Positions 44,914 to 47,929 of a DNA stretch of 47,929 nucleotides are shown here, piece by piece. Location: contig NZ_JAGGLT010000026.1 of assembly GCF_017874545.1 (NCBI RefSeq), positions 1 to 47,929 of the forward strand. The letters are read 5' to 3'. Source of the DNA: Thermoanaerobacterium butyriciformans. GTDB taxonomy: Bacteria; Bacillota; Thermoanaerobacteria; Thermoanaerobacterales; Thermoanaerobacteraceae. Numbering within the stretch: the stretch's first letter is position 1; each line of letters starts with the position of its first letter. A program made the translations under genes and the position numbers. The notes under the pieces are model-generated. The model was given only the letters and a program-made list of their open reading frames with translations, made no database searches and was not told the origin of the DNA.

Positions 44914-46098
44914 TCAGTAATTTGATATGATATCAATAGCTTTCTCTAATGCTCTATCTATATTTTCTACTTTTCCACATCCTTGACACATTTTTTGATT
45001 TCCGCCACCATTTCCATCTATTATATCTAATACTGAATTAAAAAACGAATTTATATTTATATTAACATCCTCAGATCTCGATATAACTATATTAGCGTTT
45101 TTTGAAATACTACATAAAATACAAACAATCCCTTTTTCTTTTGTAACAATTTGAGATAAAGTCCTTAATTCTTTTAAATCTCTATCATTAAAAGTCTTTG
45201 TCACCAATTTGTATTTTTTTAAATCAACTGATTCACTAATTAATTTTTCTGCCTCATATAAAAGTATATTTTCTTTCATCATGTTTAATTCCTTTTTTAA
45301 TTCCTTATTCTCCAAAACTAATTTATTCACTTTCCCTAAAATTTCATCTTCTTTTACAGATAATAATGATATTAACGTATTAATACAATTATTCTTGACA
45401 TTATAATCTTTAATGGCTCTGAGACCGCATAAAAATTCTATTCTGATACCTTTTTTTGATTTCTCATAATTTCTAATTTTTATTAATCCTATTTCACCTA
45501 AACTTTTTACATGTGTACCTCCACAAGGTGAATAGTCTATATCTTTAATCTCTACAATCCTAATATTTTCATTAACCTTTGGTTTCTTTCTTAAAGGCAA
45601 TTTAGCTAACTCTTTATTGTCTACAAAATATGTCGAAATTGGCAAATTTGAATATATTATCTTATTTGCTTCCTCTTCAGCTTCTGCAAGTTCACTTTCA
45701 CTAAGATTGTTGTTCGTCAATGTTATATGAGAACAATCATCTCCTATGCTAAAACTTTCCGTTTCTGCATTATATAATTTATAAAATACTGCTGATAAAA
45801 GATGTTGGCCGCTATGTTGCTGCATATTGTCAAATCTTTTTTCCCAATCTATTTCACAAAATACACTTTTATTTTTAGGAATTTCTTTTAACATATGAAT
45901 GACTTTATTATTTTTTAAAATGACATTCTCAACTTTTATTCCATCTATAGTTCCAGTATCTGCAGGTTGTCCACCGCTTTCAGGATAAAAATATGTTTCA
46001 TCAAGAATTATTTCATAATATCCATTTACAAAACTTGCATCAACAACATTAGCAGTAAAAGACCTTTTATAACTGTCATAATAGTACATTCTCTCCAT
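44914..46098 (-). CDS. Alanyl-tRNA editing protein, AlaX-like with DHHA1 domain
   Basis: A free-standing trans-editing factor that deacylates mischarged Ser- or Gly-tRNA-Ala. It has 394 residues: an N-terminal beta barrel, the editing core with HSGQHLL and CGGTHV zinc motifs, a coiled coil (about 240-275) and a C-terminal DHHA1 domain with GGGNQKMCQG. The long form with DHHA1 is AlaX-L. ATG at 46098 is 12 bases from GGAGG, a little long. It follows ilvE with only the ilvE terminator between, so it depends on readthrough or on an unseen promoter. Confidence 0.9.
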   Translation of the reverse strand: MERMYYYDSYKRSFTANVVDASFVNGYYEIILDETYFYPESGGQPADTGTIDGIKVENVILKNNKVIHMLKEIPKNKSVFCEIDWEKRFDNMQQHSGQHLLSAVFYKLYNAETESFSIGDDCSHITLTNNNLSESELAEAEEEANKIIYSNLPISTYFVDNKELAKLPLRKKPKVNENIRIVEIKDIDYSPCGGTHVKSLGEIGLIKIRNYEKSKKGIRIEFLCGLRAIKDYNVKNNCINTLISLLSVKEDEILGKVNKLVLENKELKKELNMMKENILLYEAEKLISESVDLKKYKLVTKTFNDRDLKELRTLSQIVTKEKGIVCILCSISKNANIVISRSEDVNININSFFNSVLDIIDGNGGGNQKMCQGCGKVENIDRALEKAIDIISNY

Positions 46099-46124
46099 TA
46101 TAGCGTTTAACCTCCTAACAACTT

Positions 46125-46151
46125 AAAACGCATGGTCAATCCATGCGTTTT
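46125..46151 (-). terminator. Terminator of ilvE
   Basis: A perfect 11-bp stem (AAAACGCATGG with CCATGCGTTTT) with a 5-nt loop; the T's of the second arm continue into TTTTAAGTT on the minus strand. It lies 12 bases after the ilvE stop. Confidence 0.85.
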
Positions 46152-46162
46152 CTTCGATTTCT

Positions 46163-47035
46163 TTAATATACTTTTGTTCCGTACAAAGTTCTTACTTTCT
46201 TGAATTCTTCAATGATTTTTTTCGTAATTTCTCCAGGTTTACCATTTCCAATTACTCTTTTATCAACCTCAGTTACAGGAATGGCTTCTGCAGCAGTACC
46301 AGTTAAGAAGCATTCATCCGCTGTATATACATTGAAAAGCGAAAAATACTTCTCTTCAAATGGTATTCCCAATTTTTTTGCTATGTCAATTACAGTGGCC
46401 CTTGTTATACCTCCAAGCGCTCCTGCAGCAGATGGCGGCGTATACAAAACGCCATCCGATACTATAAATACATTATCTCCTGTACACTCTACAACATAAC
46501 CATCTACATTCAATAAAAGCGCCTCAGGATAACCTGCTTTTACTGCTTCGATTTTTGCTAATATATTATTTAAATAATTCAAAGATTTTATTTGCGGATC
46601 TAAAGTCTGAATTGAATTTCGTCTGAACGTAGAAGTAATTATTTTTAATCCATTTTGATACATCTCTTCTGGATATAAAGAAATTTCATCCGCAATTATT
46701 ACTACAGTTGGATTAGAACATTTATAAGGATCCAGACCTAAATCGCCTTTTCCTCTTGATACAACAAGCCTTATGTATGCATCCTTTAAATTATTGCGCT
46801 TTACTGTCTCACAAATTTTCTCAGCCATTTCCTCTTTGCTTAAAGGAATATCCAGAAGAAGCGCTTTTGCCATATTGTAAAGCCTCTTTAAGTGATCATC
46901 AAGTTTAAAAATAACACCATCGTATGCTCTAATTCCTTCAAAAACACCATCACCGTAAAGGAAACCATGGTCAAAAACAGAAACAGCTGCTTTTTCACTA
47001 TCTACAAATTCACCATTAACATATACTACAGGCAT
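46163..47035 (-). CDS. ilvE: Branched-chain amino acid aminotransferase
   Basis: A PLP enzyme that transfers amino groups between glutamate and the keto acids of Leu, Ile and Val. It has 290 residues of the fold-IV class: FDHGFLYGDGVFEGIRAYDG near the start, the PLP lysine Lys150 in QIKSLNYLNNI, and the phosphate-binding LTGTAAEAIPV. A D-amino acid aminotransferase shares the fold, but length and motifs favour IlvE. ATG 47035 is taken because GGGAGG precedes it; the frame runs five codons upstream across that site. Its promoter is flanked by palindromes. Confidence 0.93.
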   Translation of the reverse strand: MPVVYVNGEFVDSEKAAVSVFDHGFLYGDGVFEGIRAYDGVIFKLDDHLKRLYNMAKALLLDIPLSKEEMAEKICETVKRNNLKDAYIRLVVSRGKGDLGLDPYKCSNPTVVIIADEISLYPEEMYQNGLKIITSTFRRNSIQTLDPQIKSLNYLNNILAKIEAVKAGYPEALLLNVDGYVVECTGDNVFIVSDGVLYTPPSAAGALGGITRATVIDIAKKLGIPFEEKYFSLFNVYTADECFLTGTAAEAIPVTEVDKRVIGNGKPGEITKKIIEEFKKVRTLYGTKVY

Positions 47036-47050
47036 AATGACTCCTCCCAT

Positions 47051-47074
47051 TTACTCTAATATATTAAAGTAAAT
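47051..47074. promoter_or_regulatory. Imperfect 24-bp palindrome downstream of the ilvE -10
   Basis: TTTACTCTAATATATTAAAGTAAA is self-complementary except for one symmetric base pair. It covers the transcription start region of ilvE and shares the half-site ACTTTAA with the palindrome in the promoter spacer. Confidence 0.55.
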
Positions 47075-47101
47075 TATACCACTTTAAAATTTTAAAGTCA
47101 A
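47073..47101 (-). promoter_or_regulatory. Sigma-A promoter of ilvE
   Basis: On the minus strand TTGACT, 17 bases, TATAAT with TGG in front. Its spacer contains a perfect 18-bp palindrome. Confidence 0.85.
47081..47098. promoter_or_regulatory. Perfect 18-bp palindrome in the ilvE promoter spacer
   Basis: ACTTTAAAATTTTAAAGT reads identically on both strands and lies between the -35 and -10 boxes. Bound protein would block RNA polymerase, so it is a likely repressor operator; no regulator gene is nearby. Confidence 0.6.
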
Positions 47102-47104
47102 AAT

Positions 47105-47136
47105 AAACAAAAAGCCCCTAAAGGGACTTTTTGTTT
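47105..47136 (-). terminator. Terminator of the ferredoxin gene
   Basis: AAACAAAAAG pairs with CTTTTTGTTT (10 bp), with an inner CCC/GGG pair and TAAA loop. It starts five bases after the ferredoxin stop and has T-rich sequence on the minus strand after the stem. Confidence 0.8.
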
Positions 47137-47140
47137 ATTT

Positions 47141-47311
47141 TTATTCAGCTTTTACAGCCCCTGTTGGACATACAGCCTCACAAGCACCACAGTCGATACA
47201 TGTATCAGCATCTACCTCGTATTTGCCAGTACCTTCGTGAATAGCTTCTACAGGGCATTCTGCAGCACAAGCACCACAGCTAATGCATTCATCTGTTATA
47301 ATATGTGCCAT
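47141..47311 (-). CDS. 2[4Fe-4S] ferredoxin
   Basis: A 56-residue clostridial-type electron carrier, probably the partner of pyruvate:ferredoxin oxidoreductase and hydrogenase. Two CxxCxxCxxxCP cluster motifs are complete: Cys9, 12, 15, 19 and Cys38, 41, 44, 48. ATG follows a run of seven G's at eight bases' spacing. It has its own promoter and terminator, as expected of an abundant electron carrier. Confidence 0.96.
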   Translation of the reverse strand: MAHIITDECISCGACAAECPVEAIHEGTGKYEVDADTCIDCGACEAVCPTGAVKAE

Positions 47312-47358
47312 TATTGTTTCCCCCCCTTTTTATGTATACAGTATATACTTCAAAGCAT

Positions 47359-47387
47359 ATTATATAGCATTTATGACTATATGTAAA
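47359..47387 (-). promoter_or_regulatory. Promoter of the ferredoxin gene
   Basis: On the minus strand TTTACA, 17 bases, TATAAT. Between it and the ribosome site is a GTATATACTGTATAC stretch with partial dyad symmetry. Confidence 0.8.
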
Positions 47388-47410
47388 CACTACGTTATAA
47401 TTTGTTTGTG

Positions 47411-47512
47411 TCAAGTTCGGATTTTCCAGCCAATAGCGGCAAACCATGCCACGCGTGGAGCGAATAAATTAAGCAGTCCAATAAGTGCTAAAAGTATCGC
47501 AAAAATAGCCAA
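47411..47512 (-). CDS. 33-residue membrane mini-protein, DUF6199-like
   Basis: A TTG-started ORF with AAGGAG eight bases upstream encodes one hydrophobic helix followed by GLLNLFAPRVAW and IGWK, then stops. The PR-x-x-W-x-x-x-x-GW pattern is close to that of the small DUF6199 proteins, although the usual acidic EP-S tail is missing. It is a short real-looking gene with no known function. Confidence 0.55.
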   Translation of the reverse strand: MAIFAILLALIGLLNLFAPRVAWFAAIGWKIRT

Positions 47513-47590
47513 AATACTATCTCCTTTCTTACAACTTTTTAAATATAGAAATTAATAAACTTTACCAATCTTATCAATAGTTTTGAGTTT

Positions 47591-47599
47591 ATTATAGCA
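47591..47599 (-). promoter_or_regulatory. Extended -10 promoter of the DUF6199-like mini-gene
   Basis: On the minus strand TGCTATAAT is a perfect extended -10 with no clear -35. It is about 80 bases before the TTG start. Confidence 0.45.
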
Positions 47600-47706
47600 T
47601 TAAAGAGTACAAAAGTATACGTTTTAGCTTTCCTATAAATTTATTATAAGGTATTTTAGGACATGGAACAAGGCATTGGAAGAACTCAAAAAAATTATTA
47701 ATTTAG

Positions 47707-47736
47707 TTTACTTTTTGATTGTCTTTTTTGTATAAT
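47707..47736 (+). promoter_or_regulatory. Promoter of the right-end membrane peptide
   Basis: TTTACT, 18 bases, TATAAT, about 30 bases before the TTG start and directed into the right-hand repeat. Confidence 0.55.
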
Positions 47737-47768
47737 ATTGTTAAAAAGCTAAGGAAGGTGTGATTTAA

Positions 47769-47855
47769 TTGTTATTATTGTCTATATTAGCAATAATGCC
47801 TTTAATTATTTTATTATTGCAGCAAAAATTTAAAAAAATAAACATCATGCTTTGA
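47769..47855 (+). CDS. 28-residue membrane peptide ending inside the right-hand repeat
   Basis: TTG at 47769 follows AAGGAAGG and a fair promoter. The peptide is one hydrophobic helix (residues 1-17, mostly Leu/Ile), then QQKFKK and a short tail. Its last six codons and TGA stop lie inside the 95-bp terminal repeat. It is either a genuine tiny membrane peptide, similar in size and layout to holin-like/type I toxin peptides, or the 5' stump (signal anchor) of a longer gene cut by the repeat. The sequence alone does not decide. Confidence 0.45.
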   Translation: MLLLSILAIMPLIILLLQQKFKKINIML

Positions 47856-47929
47856 CAGCATCACGATAAACGAAAACTATCACGATAGACAGTAGGAATC
47901 GTGGTATAATTAGAGTGTACGGCACAGAG
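47835..47929. repeat. 95-bp terminal repeat, right copy (inverted relative to the left end)
   Basis: Exact reverse complement of 1-95. In the plus (outward) direction it has ATCACGAT at 47860 and 47879, an inverted one-mismatch copy at 47898, and the extended -10 TGGTATAAT at 47902-47910. Both window ends thus run into the same sequence in the same outward sense, which suggests two copies of one dispersed element in opposite orientation. Confidence 0.9.
47902..47910 (+). promoter_or_regulatory. Outward extended -10 promoter inside the terminal repeat
   Basis: TGGTATAAT is a perfect extended -10; the -35 position is poor. The inverted ATCGTGGT word overlaps it, and two direct ATCACGAT words lie 19 and 38 bp upstream, so a bound protein would be well placed to regulate it. 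The same promoter occurs, mirrored, at 20-28 on the minus strand. Confidence 0.5.

Noticed and set aside
47283-47555. 90-codon plus-strand ORF over the ferredoxin start region
   Set aside because: It has no ribosome site and lies antisense to the ferredoxin promoter and the DUF6199-like mini-gene; it is a shadow frame.
47663-47701. 12-codon ATG ORF upstream of the right-end peptide
   Set aside because: Very short, only a partial AGGA before it, and no recognisable content.
47852-47910. TTGACA at 47852 paired with TATAAT at 47905 as a promoter
   Set aside because: The spacing is 47 bases instead of about 17. The TATAAT can work only as an extended -10, and TTGACA has no acceptable -10 at 16-18 bases.
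1-47929. The whole window as one composite transposon or integrative element
   Set aside because: The interior is conserved housekeeping sequence in normal firmicute order, with no transposase, integrase, conjugation or phage genes. The inverted repeats are better explained as two copies of a dispersed element.

Overview
The window looks like a piece of the chromosome of a thermophilic, spore-forming, low-GC anaerobe of the Thermoanaerobacterium/Thermoanaerobacter group. The evidence is the AT-rich code, many GTG and TTG starts behind strong AGGAGG ribosome sites, sporulation genes (yqfC, yqfD, gpr, spoIIP, cwlD, spo0E-like), pyruvate phosphate dikinase with its regulator, a 2[4Fe-4S] ferredoxin, and the class order rpsU-yqeY-yqfC-yqfD-phoH-pgpH-ybeY-dgkA-era-recO-glyQS-ppsR-ppdK. 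The genus is inferred from gene order and protein character, not from a search.

Layout, left to right; most genes are on the minus strand, so transcription runs right to left. 1-95: a 95-bp repeat that returns as a perfect inverted copy at 47835-47929. 66-383: a PepSY-like ORF whose first codons lie in that repeat. 440-3886: ppsR-ppdK. 4085-5579: glyQS with its promoter and leader hairpin. 5608-14325: operon yqfC-yqfD-phoH-pgpH-ybeY-dgkA/PAP2-era-deoC-recO-DUF4342. 14495-15245: rpsU-yqeY. 15249-23536: hrcA-grpE-dnaK-dnaJ-prmA-rsmE-mtaB-HIT, with a perfect CIRCE operator. 23541-30118: a large membrane protein with a degenerate alkaline-phosphatase-like ectodomain, a glycosyltransferase, a small membrane protein, lepA and hemW. 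30221-33506: cwlD (plus strand) facing the holin-like/gpr/spoIIP group. 33605-33956: rpsT (plus). 33955-38727: HAD phosphatase-MBL hydrolase-comEC-holA. 38729-39318: an orphan ECF S component. 39368-41478: marR plus a two-gene ABC exporter (plus). 41575-44367: a P-type cation ATPase under a yybP-ykoY (Mn2+) riboswitch. 44351-44827: a Spo0E-like protein and a small orphan. 44914-47101: ilvE and an AlaX-type editing protein. 47141-47599: ferredoxin and a 33-residue DUF6199-like ORF. 47707-47855: a 28-residue membrane peptide running into the right-hand repeat.

Most of the window is conserved housekeeping: translation and ribosome maturation, chaperones, sporulation and germination, competence, and PEP/pyruvate metabolism. 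The less ordinary material is at the two ends (the 95-bp inverted repeats and the ORFs cut or capped by them) and in several regulatory structures: a hairpin that buries the spoIIP ribosome site, a nested 91-nt palindrome behind the ABC exporter, two palindromes around the ilvE promoter, and a short terminator-like leader before glyQS. Both ends enter the same repeat, so the window is probably a whole assembly contig that stops at two oppositely oriented copies of a dispersed element. I found no CRISPR array, rRNA or tRNA gene, and no complete insertion sequence.
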